Shown: positions 16,795 through 26,635, counted from the stretch's first letter. The stretch: 64,000 nt of DNA from Martinezella lusitana (GCF_900094565.1 NZ_FMAF01000001.1:372001-436000), one strand, 5' to 3'. Program-made: numbers and translations. The notes: generated by a model from the letters alone, not told the origin.

Positions 16795-18257
16795 TGCGCG
16801 CACAACCGAAAGCCTCGCATTTCCTCGACGGCGAGTATGTCGAGGATACCGACGGAACCGTCATCGAAAGCATCTACCCCGCGACCGGCGAGGTGATTGC
16901 ACGGCTGCACGCGGCAACACCTGATATCGTCGAGAGGGCCATTGCCAGCGCCAAGCGTGCGCAGCCGGAATGGGCTGCGATGAGCCCGACGGCGCGCGGC
17001 CGCATCCTGAAGCGTGCCGCCGACATCATGCGCGAGCGCAACCGCGAGCTTTCCGAGCTCGAGACACTGGATACGGGCAAGCCGATCCAGGAAACCATCG
17101 TCGCCGACCCCACTTCCGGCGCCGACAGTTTCGAATTCTTCGGCGGCGTCGCGGCAGCCGGCCTCAACGGCTCCTACATCCCGCTCGGCGGCGATTTCGC
17201 CTATACCAAGCGCGTGCCGCTTGGCGTCTGCGTCGGGATTGGCGCCTGGAACTATCCGCAACAGATCGCCTGCTGGAAGGGCGCGCCTGCACTTGTGGCA
17301 GGCAACGCCATGGTGTTCAAGCCTTCGGAGAACACGCCGCTCGGCGCGCTGAAGATCGCCGAGATCCTCATCGAGGCCGGTCTTCCCAAGGGGCTCTACA
17401 ACGTCATCCAGGGCGACCGCGAAACCGGGCCGCTGCTCATCAACCATCCCGACGTCGCCAAGGTTTCGCTGACCGGCTCGGTGCCCACTGGCCGTAAGGT
17501 CGCCGCTGCGGCCGCGGGCAACCTCAAGCATGTCACCATGGAGCTCGGCGGCAAGTCGCCGCTGATCGTCTTCGAGGATGCCGACATCGACAGCGCCATC
17601 GGCGGCGCCATGCTCGGCAATTTCTATTCGACCGGCCAGGTCTGCTCGAATGGCACCCGCGTTTTCGTTAACAGGAAGATCAAGTCCGAATTCCTGAAGC
17701 GGCTGAAGGCTCGCACCGAAGCGATGCTGATCGGCGACCCGATGGACGAGGCGACCCAGATCGGCCCAATGGTCTCCTGGGCGCAGCGCGAGAAGGTGCT
17801 GTCCTATATCGAAAAGGGCAAGGCGGAAGGCGCGACACTGGTGGCCGGCGGCGGCATTCCGAACAATGTCTCCGGCGAAGGCTACTATATTCAGCCGACC
17901 GTCTTTGCTGACGTGACCGACGACATGACCATCGCTCGCGAGGAGATCTTTGGGCCGGTCATGTGCGTTCTCGATTTCGATGACGAGGCTGAGGTCATCG
18001 TCCGCGCCAATGCCACCGAATTCGGCCTCTCCGGCGGCGTCTTCACCGCCGATCTCACCCGCGCCCACCGCGTCGTCGACCAGCTCGAGGCCGGTACGCT
18101 GTGGATCAATGCCTACAATCTCGCGCCGGTGGAAATTCCCTTCGGCGGCTCGAAGCAATCCGGCTTCGGCCGCGAGAATTCGCTCGCAGCACTAGAGCAT
18201 TATTCGGAATTGAAGACCGTTTACGTCGGTATGGGGCCGGTGCAGGCGCCTTATTGA
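16791..18257 (+). CDS. betB: betaine-aldehyde dehydrogenase
   Basis: Oxidises betaine aldehyde to glycine betaine with NAD+, the second step of osmoprotectant synthesis from choline. The 488-residue protein has the aldehyde dehydrogenase layout: [21 protein letters not shown] in the cofactor region, the glutamate motif [11 protein letters not shown] near residue 250 and the active-site cysteine in [12 protein letters not shown] near residue 285. Its start overlaps the GST stop by 4 bases; Met at 16794 is an equally good start. It precedes betA by 162 bases containing a hairpin-rich repeat. Confidence 0.95.
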   Translation: MMRAQPKASHFLDGEYVEDTDGTVIESIYPATGEVIARLHAATPDIVERAIASAKRAQPEWAAMSPTARGRILKRAADIMRERNRELSELETLDTGKPIQETIVADPTSGADSFEFFGGVAAAGLNGSYIPLGGDFAYTKRVPLGVCVGIGAWNYPQQIACWKGAPALVAGNAMVFKPSENTPLGALKIAEILIEAGLPKGLYNVIQGDRETGPLLINHPDVAKVSLTGSVPTGRKVAAAAAGNLKHVTMELGGKSPLIVFEDADIDSAIGGAMLGNFYSTGQVCSNGTRVFVNRKIKSEFLKRLKARTEAMLIGDPMDEATQIGPMVSWAQREKVLSYIEKGKAEGATLVAGGGIPNNVSGEGYYIQPTVFADVTDDMTIAREEIFGPVMCVLDFDDEAEVIVRANATEFGLSGGVFTADLTRAHRVVDQLEAGTLWINAYNLAPVEIPFGGSKQSGFGRENSLAALEHYSELKTVYVGMGPVQAPY

Positions 18258-18260
18258 TCT

Positions 18261-18377
18261 ACCTCCCCTTGAGGGGGAGGTCGCCGCATAGCGGCGGGTG
18301 GGGGTGACCAGCCGCTATGCGCATACCAACGATCACCCCTCCCCGACCTTCGGCCGGCCCTCCCCTCGAGGGGAGGG
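18261..18377. repeat. hairpin-bounded intergenic repeat element
   Basis: Three inverted repeats lie in tandem: ACCTCCCC/GGGGAGGT at its left end, GCATAGCGGC/GCCGCTATGC in the middle (18286-18295 with 18311-18320) and CCCTCCCC/GGGGAGGG at its right end (18358-18365 with 18370-18377). A related element with similar ends occurs at 53441-53559. This is the look of dispersed palindromic repeats of Rhizobiales. Sitting inside the bet operon, it could modulate betA mRNA level. Confidence 0.7.
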
Positions 18378-18419
18378 TATAGAACCGCCTCGACTTTCGC
18401 CGCTATCCACCTGGAGCAC

Positions 18420-20075
18420 ATGGTCATGCAAGCAGATTTCGTCATCGTCGGCTCGGGCTCGGCCGGCTCCGCCATGGCCTACCGCCTGTCGGAGGATGGC
18501 AAGCATTCGGTCATCGTCCTTGAATTCGGTGGCAGCGACTTCGGCCCCTTCATCCAGATGCCGGCGGCCCTTGCCTGGCCGATGAGCATGGACCGCTACA
18601 ATTGGGGCTATCTTTCCGAGCCGGAGCCGCAACTTAACAACCGGCGCATCACCGCGCCGCGCGGCAAGGTGATCGGCGGCTCCTCCTCGATCAACGGTAT
18701 GGTCTATGTGCGAGGCCATGCGGAAGATTTCAATCGCTGGGAAGAACTCGGCGCCCAAGGCTGGGCCTATGCCGACGTGCTGCCCTATTTCAAGCGGATG
18801 GAACACTCGCACGGCGGCGAGGAAGGCTGGCGTGGCACCGATGGGCCGCTGCATGTGCGCCGCGGGGACGCCCGCAATCCGCTGTTCCATGCCTTCATCG
18901 AGGCGGGCAAGCAGGCAGGCTTCGAGGCGACCGAAGACTATAATGGCAGCAAGCAGGAAGGCTTCGGCCTGATGGAGCAGACGACCTGGATGGGCAGGCG
19001 CTGGTCTGCGGCGACAGCCTATCTCAAGCCCGCCCTCAAGCGGCCGAATGTCGAGCTCATCCGCTGCTTCGCCCGCAAAATCGTCATCGAAAATGGTCGC
19101 GCCACCGGCGTCGAAGTGGAACGCGGCGGCAAGATCGAAGTCATCAAGGCGAACCGCGAGGTGATCATTTCGGCCTCTTCGTTCAATTCGCCGAAGCTGC
19201 TGATGCTCTCGGGCATCGGACCGGCGCAGCATCTGCGCGATATGGGCATAGAGGTGAAGATCGACCGCCCCGGCGTCGGCGCCAACCTGCAGGACCACAT
19301 GGAATTCTATTTCCAGCAGACCAGCCTGAAGCCGGTTTCGCTCTATTCCTGGCTGCCCTGGTACATGCAGGCGATTGTCGGTGCTCAATGGATGTTCTTC
19401 AAATCGGGCCTCGGCACCTCGAACCAGTTCGAAGCCTGCGCCTTCCTGCGCTCGGCACCCGGCGTCAAGCAGCCCGACATCCAGTATCACTTCCTGCCGG
19501 TCGCCATCAGCTACGACGGCAAGGCGGCGGCCAAGAGCCATGGTTTCCAGGCGCATGTCGGCTACAATTTGTCCAAGTCGCGCGGCGCAGTCACCTTACG
19601 CTCGTCCGATCCGAAGGCCGATCCCGTGATCCGCTTCAACTACATGAGCCATCCGGAGGACTGGGAAAAATTCCGGCATTGCGTGCGCCTTACCCGCGAA
19701 ATCTTCGGGCAGAAAGCCTTCGACGACTATCGCGGGCCGGAAATCCAGCCAGGCCCGGGCGTCCAGACGGACGAACAGATCGACGCCTTCCTGCGTGAGC
19801 ATCTGGAAAGCGCCTATCACCCCTGCGGCACCTGCAGGATGGGCTCGAAGGACGATCCGATGGCAGTGGTCGATCCGGACACCCGCGTTATCGGCGTCGA
19901 CGGGCTGCGTGTCGCCGACAGCTCGATCTTCCCGCACGTCACCTACGGCAATCTGAACGGCCCCTCGATCATGACCGGCGAAAAGGCCGCCGACCATATC
20001 CTCGGCAAGCAGAGGCTGGCGCGCTCGAATCAGGAACCGTGGGTCAATCCGCGCTGGGAGACGAGCGACCGATAA
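18420..20075 (+). CDS. betA: choline dehydrogenase
   Basis: Membrane-associated GMC-family flavoenzyme that oxidises choline to betaine aldehyde. The 551-residue protein begins with the FAD-binding [20 protein letters not shown], has the GMC signature [20 protein letters not shown] near residue 86, and the active-site histidine region [11 protein letters not shown] near residue 466. A second conserved histidine lies in [19 protein letters not shown]. Start at ATG 18420 after TGGAGCAC; ATG two codons on is possible. Last gene of the bet cluster. Confidence 0.95.
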   Translation: MVMQADFVIVGSGSAGSAMAYRLSEDGKHSVIVLEFGGSDFGPFIQMPAALAWPMSMDRYNWGYLSEPEPQLNNRRITAPRGKVIGGSSSINGMVYVRGHAEDFNRWEELGAQGWAYADVLPYFKRMEHSHGGEEGWRGTDGPLHVRRGDARNPLFHAFIEAGKQAGFEATEDYNGSKQEGFGLMEQTTWMGRRWSAATAYLKPALKRPNVELIRCFARKIVIENGRATGVEVERGGKIEVIKANREVIISASSFNSPKLLMLSGIGPAQHLRDMGIEVKIDRPGVGANLQDHMEFYFQQTSLKPVSLYSWLPWYMQAIVGAQWMFFKSGLGTSNQFEACAFLRSAPGVKQPDIQYHFLPVAISYDGKAAAKSHGFQAHVGYNLSKSRGAVTLRSSDPKADPVIRFNYMSHPEDWEKFRHCVRLTREIFGQKAFDDYRGPEIQPGPGVQTDEQIDAFLREHLESAYHPCGTCRMGSKDDPMAVVDPDTRVIGVDGLRVADSSIFPHVTYGNLNGPSIMTGEKAADHILGKQRLARSNQEPWVNPRWETSDR

Positions 20076-20087
20076 GATCGACAGGCA

Positions 20088-20378
20088 TCAGTGATAGTCT
20101 TCCTCGCGCTGAGGCCTGATCGCCAATATCGTCACCGTCTCGCTATCCTCGATTTCAAACAGCGCGACGTAACCGGCAGACCCAAACGGAATGACGAGCT
20201 CGCGGAGAAATGGATTATCCACCGATGCCTTGCGGCAGCTGAACGGAAAGTCCGCTAACATCTTCATCGCACTTTCAATGACCGAAATGGCACGTTTGGC
20301 GGTGTTCTCATCGCGGTCGAGCAGATAGGCATAAAGCCGCTTGATATCGTCACGAGCCGAGCTGGCATAGCGAACTGC
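20088..20378 (-). pseudogene. ParE/RelE-family toxin frame lacking a usable start
   Basis: The minus strand encodes 96 residues of clear ParE/RelE character: AVRYASSARDDIKRLYAYLL, then DENTAKRAISVIESAMKML, FPFSCRK, LRELVIPFGSAGYVALFEI and TVTILAIRPQRE, ending in TGA. The codons just upstream are TTG-AAA-TAA, so an in-frame stop sits immediately before the first toxin codon. There is no ATG, GTG or TTG between that stop and the core fold. Relatives usually have about three more residues, so the stop replaces what should be codon 3 (commonly Trp). The antitoxin stop overlaps the TTG. Most likely an inactivated toxin; initiation at a non-standard codon is the alternative. Confidence 0.68.
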
Positions 20379-20383
20379 TTATT

Positions 20384-20656
20384 TCAATTTGCTTTGCGCG
20401 CTATCTTTGCTGCAAGCATCTCCTTCAATTCGCCAACCACCTCATCGGCGCTATAATAGATCCCTGTACGCTTGGCTTCCTCTCGCGCAGCCAAGCCGCG
20501 CGCGATGAATTCCGCGTGTGCCCGTCCGTGATCGATTTGAGCCCTTAGCGAATTCTCCACAAAAGCCGAGAGCGTGTCCCCCTCTTTCAGCACACTCTCA
20601 GCGGCGGCGCGCAGTTCCGGGTCGACTCTTAACGAAGGAATGGAAGCGGATTTCAT
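20384..20656 (-). CDS. type II antitoxin (YlcI/YnfO-like)
   Basis: A 90-residue antitoxin starting MKSASIPSLRVDPELRAAAESVL, a ribbon-helix-helix-like N-terminus, followed by a charged helical tail (ARGLAAREEAKRTGIYYSADEVVGELKEMLA) suited to toxin binding. ATG 20654-20656 follows AGGTGGGTC; the 18-residue upstream extension was rejected. Its TGA directly abuts the toxin frame downstream. The antitoxin looks intact while the toxin start is broken, an arrangement that could still repress its own promoter or neutralise a related toxin. Confidence 0.78.
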   Translation of the reverse strand: MKSASIPSLRVDPELRAAAESVLKEGDTLSAFVENSLRAQIDHGRAHAEFIARGLAAREEAKRTGIYYSADEVVGELKEMLAAKIARKAN

Positions 20657-20838
20657 GACCCACCTTTGTGCGTTGCAATTGCGATGCAATTGGAACATGT
20701 CAACACTCATGTAAACGTCCGCGGTTAATTGAAGTCTTGTAAGACAGTGTGAGTATCCTCATCCGCCATTTTTAAGCAGACTGTTCAGACTTGAGTCCTA
20801 AATGGACACATCGCTCGATCCACCGGTTAAAAAGCCTC

Positions 20839-22200
20839 ATGCCCCCCATCTATCGTAAGTCCAAGCTGCTCCGCCGTTCCCGCGTCTTCTGGGGTTCATT
20901 TCAGCTCTGGCGGCCGCGATTGGTCTTCTGGACGGGGGCTCTGGCGATCGGCGTGATCAGCGTCGGCTTTGCGAAGCTTGCCGATCTGGCGCAGCGCGCC
21001 TTTACGGGAGTTACCCATTCCGGAGAATGGACTTGGCTGTTGCCGCTCGTGCTGACGCCGCTCGGCTTCGTGCTGTCAGCCTATCTGGCCACGAACTTGT
21101 TTCCCAACGCGCAAGGGAGCGGTATTCCGCAGGCAATCGCCGCGCGGCATCTGCATCACCCCGAGGACCGTACGAAACTGCTGTCGCTACGGCTTGCCTT
21201 CGGCAAGATCGTGCTGACCGTTCTCGGGCTCCTCAGCGGCGCCTCGATCGGCCGCGAAGGACCTACGGTGCAGGTCGGGGCGTCCTTCATGCTGGCCGTT
21301 GCACGGTTCGGCGGCATGGCGCAGGCGAAGGGGTTGATCCTTGCCGGCTCCGCGGCCGGCATCGCCGCAGCCTTCAACACGCCGCTTGCCGGTATCGTCT
21401 TTGCGATCGAGGAGATGAGCCGCACCTATGAATCGCGTGCCAACGGCCTAGTATTGACGGCCGTCATCCTTTCCGGCCTTGCAGCCCTCGGCCTTTCGGG
21501 CAGCTATAATTATTTCGGCACCGCCGATGCCGCGCCGACGATGCTCAGGGATTGGATCGTCATGCTGATCTGCGGCGTCGGTGGCGGCGCTCTCGGCGCC
21601 ACCTTCAGCGGATTTGCGCTCTATGCCGGCATCCGCATCCGCCGCTGGGCGCAGCCTCAGCCGCTCCAGCGCATGCTGATCCTTGCCGGCCTGTGCGGCC
21701 TCGTCGTGGCCGCCATCGGCGTCTTCTCGGGCGGCCAGACCTTCGGCACCGGCTACGACCAAGCCCGCGGCGCTGTGGAGGGACATGCCCTGCCCGCGCT
21801 CTTCTTCGTCGAAAAGCTGCTTGCGAGCTTCCTGTCGATGATCTCAGGCATTCCCGGCGGCATCTTTGCGCCTTCGCTTGCCGTCGGCGCCGGCTTTGGC
21901 AGCACGGTCGGCCAACTCGTCGGTGGCGGTGTCGCACTTGCGGCAATTCTCGGCATGGCCGGCTATTTCGCCGGCGTCGTCCAGGCACCGATGACGGCCT
22001 TCGTCATCATCCTGGAAATGACGGGCGACCATCAGGCAGTGATTCCAATCATGGCGGTCTCGATGATCGGTTATGTGACGTCGCGGCTGCTATCGCGCGA
22101 GCCGCTTTATCACGGCCTGTCGCGCGTCTTCATCGCGGCGGCCATCCGCGCGCGGCGTGCCATGGAGAAGGAAGCGGGCGAGGAAACCGCCGCTCACTAA
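20839..22200 (+). CDS. clcA: CLC-family chloride/proton exchanger
   Basis: A 453-residue membrane protein with the three CLC selectivity signatures: GSGIPQ, GREGPTVQ (the gating glutamate) and GIFAPSLAVGAGFG. The segment GIVFAIEEMSR retains the internal proton-glutamate of bacterial exchangers, so it should be a Cl-/H+ antiporter rather than a channel. No C-terminal CBS domains. The likely start is ATG 20839 (MPPIYRKSK); TTG 20791 would add 16 residues. In E. coli such proteins help acid resistance. Confidence 0.9.
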   Translation: MPPIYRKSKLLRRSRVFWGSFQLWRPRLVFWTGALAIGVISVGFAKLADLAQRAFTGVTHSGEWTWLLPLVLTPLGFVLSAYLATNLFPNAQGSGIPQAIAARHLHHPEDRTKLLSLRLAFGKIVLTVLGLLSGASIGREGPTVQVGASFMLAVARFGGMAQAKGLILAGSAAGIAAAFNTPLAGIVFAIEEMSRTYESRANGLVLTAVILSGLAALGLSGSYNYFGTADAAPTMLRDWIVMLICGVGGGALGATFSGFALYAGIRIRRWAQPQPLQRMLILAGLCGLVVAAIGVFSGGQTFGTGYDQARGAVEGHALPALFFVEKLLASFLSMISGIPGGIFAPSLAVGAGFGSTVGQLVGGGVALAAILGMAGYFAGVVQAPMTAFVIILEMTGDHQAVIPIMAVSMIGYVTSRLLSREPLYHGLSRVFIAAAIRARRAMEKEAGEETAAH

Positions 22201-22203
22201 AGG

Positions 22204-22650
22204 TCAGGCCATCAGCCTCGTGACCGCGGCACCGTCAGGCTGCGCCACCGCATCGGCGATGGTCGTCGAGAAAAGAACCTTGCGGGTTGCATCGGCGACC
22301 CTGGCGAAGACATGCCGGATTTCGCAGGTCTGCTCACCGTCACAATCGTCACAACGACGATAGGCGGTGAGCGACAGACAGGGCAGCGGCGCCAGCGGCC
22401 CGTCGATGACGCGCAGGATCTCGCCGAAGGTGATTTCGTCGGCCGGCTTGCGGAGGAGATAACCTCCCTGCTTGCCGCGCCGGCTGATCACGATGCCCTG
22501 ATGCTTCAGGTCGAGAAGGATCTGCTCCAGAAACTTTTTCGGGATCCTTTGCTGCGCCGCGATATCGGAAATCATCATCGGCGCGCCTGCCTCGGACTGG
22601 GCAAGGGCCGATAGCGCACGCAGCGCATATTTTGCTTTCTGAGTAATCAT
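22204..22650 (-). CDS. Rrf2-family transcriptional regulator
   Basis: A 148-residue Rrf2 regulator. Its N-terminal winged helix is MITQKAKYALRALSALAQSE with RIPKKFLEQILLDLKHQGIV, then SRRGKQGGYLLRKPADEITF, the family wing. Four cysteines follow in LPCLSL....RRCDDCDGEQTC, so binding of an Fe-S cluster, as in IscR or RirA, is plausible; the spacing is not exactly that of either. Divergent from cysH, as CymR-type Rrf2 proteins that govern cysteine synthesis might be. Start ATG 22648-22650; the longer upstream frame was rejected. Confidence 0.88.
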   Translation of the reverse strand: MITQKAKYALRALSALAQSEAGAPMMISDIAAQQRIPKKFLEQILLDLKHQGIVISRRGKQGGYLLRKPADEITFGEILRVIDGPLAPLPCLSLTAYRRCDDCDGEQTCEIRHVFARVADATRKVLFSTTIADAVAQPDGAAVTRLMA

Positions 22651-23140
22651 TTCGAACCGCTTACACACACATGCGATACGTTCGGCCGATCGGTTCAGCC
22701 GGATCGTTTGAGAACTCTGCAGACTTCGTCCACGGCTAATTCCGGAGCGAAGACACCAATGGGGCAACGTCGGGAAAACGCTGGCAACCCAGCCTTGTTT
22801 TCATTCTTTTGTCTCTATGCTCATAGTTTAGCTCAAAATCCGCCAATACGCATCATTTTGGCCATCACTTCCGATTTCCGTTTGACAAGCTATGTGTAAC
22901 TCTACTATTTCTATAGACATTAAAGCAAGCACTTAAAGATGGCTAGCCATTTCAGGTGCTTCCGAGCAGCCGCTTCAGGTGGCAAAACGCCTTGGTTAAC
23001 AGCCGAGGCGGTCGCTTTTCCTTATCGGCGCAGCTTCATGGAGATATTTACTCTCCAGCCGCTTGCTTTCGAAATCTATTTTTCTGTCCGCTGCCCCTGC
23101 GAGCTGCGATACTCCTGAGAATATCAGGACAGGATCCCCC
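22651..23140. other. intergenic region between rrf2 and cysH
   Basis: 490 bases without a credible gene. It is AT-rich from about 22790 to 22930 and carries TTGACA at 22882-22887 with TACTAT at 22903-22908, a possible but short-spaced (15 bp) promoter toward cysH. The long leader to cysH (about 220 bases) shows no recognised riboswitch. Confidence 0.45.
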
Positions 23141-23878
23141 ATGACTGCCATTACCCTTATTGAAGACGCCGCGACGCTGAACAGCCGCTTGGCATCGCTC
23201 GATCTTGCAGGCCGTCTGTCCCTGGTCGCCAGCCTTGGCGGCCGCGCCGTGTTCACGACCTCGCTCGGGATAGAGGACCAGGTCATCACGGCGGAGATCG
23301 GCAACCATCGCCTGCCGATCGAAGTCGCGACGCTGCAGACCGGCCGTCTCTTTCCCGAAACGCTCACCTTGATCGACGAGACGGAAAGCCAGTACGACAT
23401 CCATATCGTCCGTTACGAACCGGAAAAGGCTGATATTGACGCCTATGCCGAAAAGTACGGTCTCAACGGCTTCTACGAGAGCGTCGAAGCCAGGCATGCC
23501 TGTTGTGGCGTGCGCAAGCTGAAGCCGCTTGCGCGTGCACTGTCCGGCGCCACGATCTGGATCACCGGCCTGCGCCGCGGCCAATCCACCAACCGCGCCG
23601 ATACGCCGTTTGCCGAATTCGACCCGGAGCGCAACCTGATCAAGATCAATCCGTTGGCCGATTGGGATATCGATGCTATCCGCGCATACGTCGCGGATAA
23701 CAGCGTCCCGGTAAACCCGCTGCATGCCCGCGGCTATCCGTCGATCGGCTGCGAACCCTGCACCCGTGCCATCAAGCCAGGCGAGCCCGAGCGCGCCGGC
23801 CGCTGGTGGTGGGAGAACGACGAAAAGCGCGAATGCGGCCTGCATGTTCACGAAGAGGCCACGGTCGCCGCTCAATAG
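23141..23878 (+). CDS. cysH: assimilatory adenylyl-sulfate (APS) reductase
   Basis: Reduces adenylyl sulfate to sulfite for cysteine synthesis. The 245-residue protein carries the Cys-Cys pair HACCGVRKLKPL and a C-terminal GCEPCTRAI. That CC...CxxC set binds a [4Fe-4S] cluster and marks APS reductases rather than the cluster-free PAPS reductases. Also seen: TTSLGIEDQVIT and ITGLRRGQS. It does not end in the ECGLH catalytic motif alone but has ECGLHVHEE just before its C-terminus. Start ATG 23141; the preceding frame was rejected. Followed by cysD after 126 bases. Confidence 0.94.
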   Translation: MTAITLIEDAATLNSRLASLDLAGRLSLVASLGGRAVFTTSLGIEDQVITAEIGNHRLPIEVATLQTGRLFPETLTLIDETESQYDIHIVRYEPEKADIDAYAEKYGLNGFYESVEARHACCGVRKLKPLARALSGATIWITGLRRGQSTNRADTPFAEFDPERNLIKINPLADWDIDAIRAYVADNSVPVNPLHARGYPSIGCEPCTRAIKPGEPERAGRWWWENDEKRECGLHVHEEATVAAQ

Positions 23879-24004
23879 CATACCTCGCCGGTTCCCGGCT
23901 CCGATCTGAAGCGCGTTTCATCGCCGCCGATCTACCGGGAACCAACGCAGCCATTCTTTCCGGCCAAATTTCCGGTCGGGACAATTGAAGTTCTGGAGTC
24001 ATAC

Positions 24005-24958
24005 ATGCCCGATAGCCGTCCGGATACGGAACTTTCCAATCCGCAAAGCGTCAAGCCGCCGCTCGATCCGCACCTGAAGGCGCTGGAAAACGAAGCCATC
24101 CATATCTTTCGCGAAGTTGCGGCCGAATTCGAGCGTCCCGTGATGCTCTATTCGGTCGGCAAGGATTCCTCGGTGCTGCTGCATCTGGCGCGCAAGGCCT
24201 TCTATCCCGGCCGCATCCCCTTCCCGCTGCTGCACGTGAACACCGGCTGGAAATTTGCCGAGATGATCACCTTCCGCGACGAGATCGTGAAGAAGTACGA
24301 TCTCGACCTGATCGAGCATATCAACCCGCGCGGCAAGGCGGAGAACATCACGCCCTTCACCCATGGTTCGGCTGGCTACACCGACATCATGAAGACGGAG
24401 GCCTTGCGCCAGGCGCTGGATGCCGGCCAGTTCGATGCCGCCTTCGGTGGCGCCCGCCGCGACGAGGAGGCTTCGCGCGCCAAGGAACGCATCTACTCCT
24501 TCCGCACGCCCGATCATCGCTGGGATCCGCGCAATCAGCGCCCGGAGCTCTGGAACATTTATAACGGCCAGATCCGCAAGGGCGAGAGCGTGCGCGTCTT
24601 CCCGCTCTCCAACTGGACCGAGGTCGACATCTGGCGCTACATCCAGGCCGAGGACATTCCGATCGTGCCGCTCTATTTCGCCGCGAAGCGCCCGATCGTC
24701 GAGCGCGACGGCATGATGATCATGGCGGCCGATCCGCGGCTCGAATTGCTGCCGGATGAAGTCAAGCGCGAGGAACTCATCCGCTTCCGTACGCTCGGCT
24801 GCTTCCCGCTGACCGGTGCGATCCGCTCCACCGCCACGTCCCTTGAAGAAATCATTGCAGAGCTGGAAATCGCCACGGTTTCCGAACGTCAGGGCCGCGC
24901 CATCGACCGCGACCAGTCCGGCTCCATGGAAAAGAAGAAGCGTGAAGGATATTTCTGA
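24005..24958 (+). CDS. cysD: sulfate adenylyltransferase subunit 2
   Basis: Small subunit of ATP sulfurylase, which makes APS from sulfate and ATP. The 317-residue PP-loop protein has [20 protein letters not shown] (ATP pyrophosphate loop), the [13 protein letters not shown] segment and [17 protein letters not shown]. The C-terminal Gly/Lys-rich end [10 protein letters not shown] is typical of CysD. Its stop is one base before the cysN start codon, implying translational coupling, and it lies in a cysH-cysD-cysN order usual for rhizobia. Confidence 0.96.
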   Translation: MPDSRPDTELSNPQSVKPPLDPHLKALENEAIHIFREVAAEFERPVMLYSVGKDSSVLLHLARKAFYPGRIPFPLLHVNTGWKFAEMITFRDEIVKKYDLDLIEHINPRGKAENITPFTHGSAGYTDIMKTEALRQALDAGQFDAAFGGARRDEEASRAKERIYSFRTPDHRWDPRNQRPELWNIYNGQIRKGESVRVFPLSNWTEVDIWRYIQAEDIPIVPLYFAAKRPIVERDGMMIMAADPRLELLPDEVKREELIRFRTLGCFPLTGAIRSTATSLEEIIAELEIATVSERQGRAIDRDQSGSMEKKKREGYF

Positions 24959-24959
24959 G

Positions 24960-26453
24960 ATGACCGCAAACGCCAACGCCGCCGTCACCCTGCCCGCTGT
25001 CGGGGCCGCCGCCGAACCGGCCAAGGCCGTCCGCGACTCGCGCCCGCTTCGCTTGCTCACCTGCGGCAGCGTCGACGACGGCAAGTCGACGCTGATCGGC
25101 CGCCTGCTCTGGGATACCAAGGCGGTCAAGGAAGACCAGGCCGCCACGCTGCAGCGCGATTCCACCGGCAAGCAGAACGATCTCGGCTTGCCCGACTTCG
25201 CGCTCCTGCTCGACGGCCTGCAGGCCGAGCGCGAACAGGGCATCACCATCGATGTTGCCTATCGTTATTTCTCGACCGACAAGCGCTCCTTCATCGTTGC
25301 CGACACGCCCGGCCATGAGCAATATACCCGCAACATGGCGACGGGCGCTTCCACCGCCGATCTGGCGGTGCTGCTTGTAGATGCCCGCATGGGCATTCTA
25401 GAGCAGACGCGCCGGCACGCGACGATCGCTTCGCTGCTCGGCATCAAGCAGTTCGTGCTGGCCGTCAACAAGATCGACCTGACGAACTACGACCGCGCCG
25501 GCTTCGAGAAGATCTCGCACGATTTCCGCGAATTCGCCCTTTCGCTCGGCGTCAAGCAGATCACGGCCATTCCAATGTCGGCGCTGAAGGGCGAAAATGT
25601 CGTCTATTCCGGCCAGGCCGCCATGCCCTGGTACAATGGCCCGACGCTCGTCGAGGCGCTGGAATCGGCAACCGTTCGCTCGGCGCAGACGGTCGGCTTC
25701 CGTCTCTCCGTGCAGCGCGTCTCGCGCCCCGGCGAAAGCTTCCGCGGCTATCAGGGCACGGTTGCCGGCGGCTCGGTGAAGCCGGGCGACAGCGTCATGA
25801 TCCTGCCTTCGGGCATGGTCGCCAACGTCTCGAAGATCGTCACCTTCGATCTGGTGCGCAACGCCGCCGTTGCCGGCGATGCGATCACGCTCGTCCTCGA
25901 CCGCCAGGTGGACGTCTCGCGCGGCGACATGATTGTCGCGATCGACAGCCAGCCGCAATCCGGCCTCTCCTTCGATGCGCAGATCGTCGCGCTGCAGCCT
26001 GAGGGCATCGAGCCGGGCAAGCGCTACTGGCTGAAGAGCGGCAGCCGCCGCCAGCGTGTGCAGGTGCAGCCGATCGCTCAGCTCGAACTGAAGACCGGCG
26101 CCTGGGCACCGGCGCAATCGCTGTGGATGAACGCCATCGGCAAGGTTCGCCTTTCCTTCGACGAAGCCGCCGTCTTCGACCCATACGACCAGAACCGTTC
26201 GACCGGCTCCTTCATCCTGATCGATCCCGAGAGCAACAACACGGTCGCCGGCGGCATGATCACCGGCAAGCGCACCGATGTCGGCGGCATCCACAAGGAG
26301 GGCCAGCGCGTTCTCCTGTCTCTGCCGGCCGATCTCGCCGAGCAGATCATGGCGAGCGAACTCTTCGCCAGCCGCCGCGACGAGACGGAAGTCCGCCGCG
26401 TCACCGCGGCGCAGGCCGCGGAAATCTGGTCGAACGCGGCCAGCGATATCTGA
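24960..26453 (+). CDS. cysN: sulfate adenylyltransferase subunit 1 (GTPase)
   Basis: Regulatory GTPase subunit of ATP sulfurylase, which couples GTP hydrolysis to APS formation. In 497 residues it has the P-loop GSVDDGKSTLIGRLL, the switch II ADTPGHEQYTRNMATGAS and the guanine-specific NKIDL. Elongation-factor-like beta-barrel domains follow. It stops without an APS kinase (CysC) domain, so this is not the fused NodQ/CysNC form, and it fits the APS-reductase route, which does not need PAPS. Start ATG 24960, directly after cysD. Confidence 0.95.
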   Translation: MTANANAAVTLPAVGAAAEPAKAVRDSRPLRLLTCGSVDDGKSTLIGRLLWDTKAVKEDQAATLQRDSTGKQNDLGLPDFALLLDGLQAEREQGITIDVAYRYFSTDKRSFIVADTPGHEQYTRNMATGASTADLAVLLVDARMGILEQTRRHATIASLLGIKQFVLAVNKIDLTNYDRAGFEKISHDFREFALSLGVKQITAIPMSALKGENVVYSGQAAMPWYNGPTLVEALESATVRSAQTVGFRLSVQRVSRPGESFRGYQGTVAGGSVKPGDSVMILPSGMVANVSKIVTFDLVRNAAVAGDAITLVLDRQVDVSRGDMIVAIDSQPQSGLSFDAQIVALQPEGIEPGKRYWLKSGSRRQRVQVQPIAQLELKTGAWAPAQSLWMNAIGKVRLSFDEAAVFDPYDQNRSTGSFILIDPESNNTVAGGMITGKRTDVGGIHKEGQRVLLSLPADLAEQIMASELFASRRDETEVRRVTAAQAAEIWSNAASDI

Positions 26454-26635
26454 TCGCAGCTGGGCATTCAGCAGCAGAGAGGCCGACCTCCGTCGGCCTC
26501 TCGCCAATTAATGGAGCAAATGCCACCATCGAACGGCATCTTTCGGCAGCCAAACTCCAAGAGCTTTGGTCCTTTGCCTTGTCCCACATTTTCCAAGCCA
26601 TTTGTGGGGGACCGGATTAATCGCAAGACCCGCTC

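Noticed and set aside
16770-18158. A 462-codon minus-strand frame over betB
   Set aside because: Antisense shadow of betB; no domain and the sense gene is certain.
18333-19556. A 407-codon minus-strand frame over betA
   Set aside because: Antisense shadow of betA, extending across a repeat element.
25398-26507. Minus-strand frame of 369 codons over cysN
   Set aside because: Antisense to cysN; lacks any family motif or start signal.
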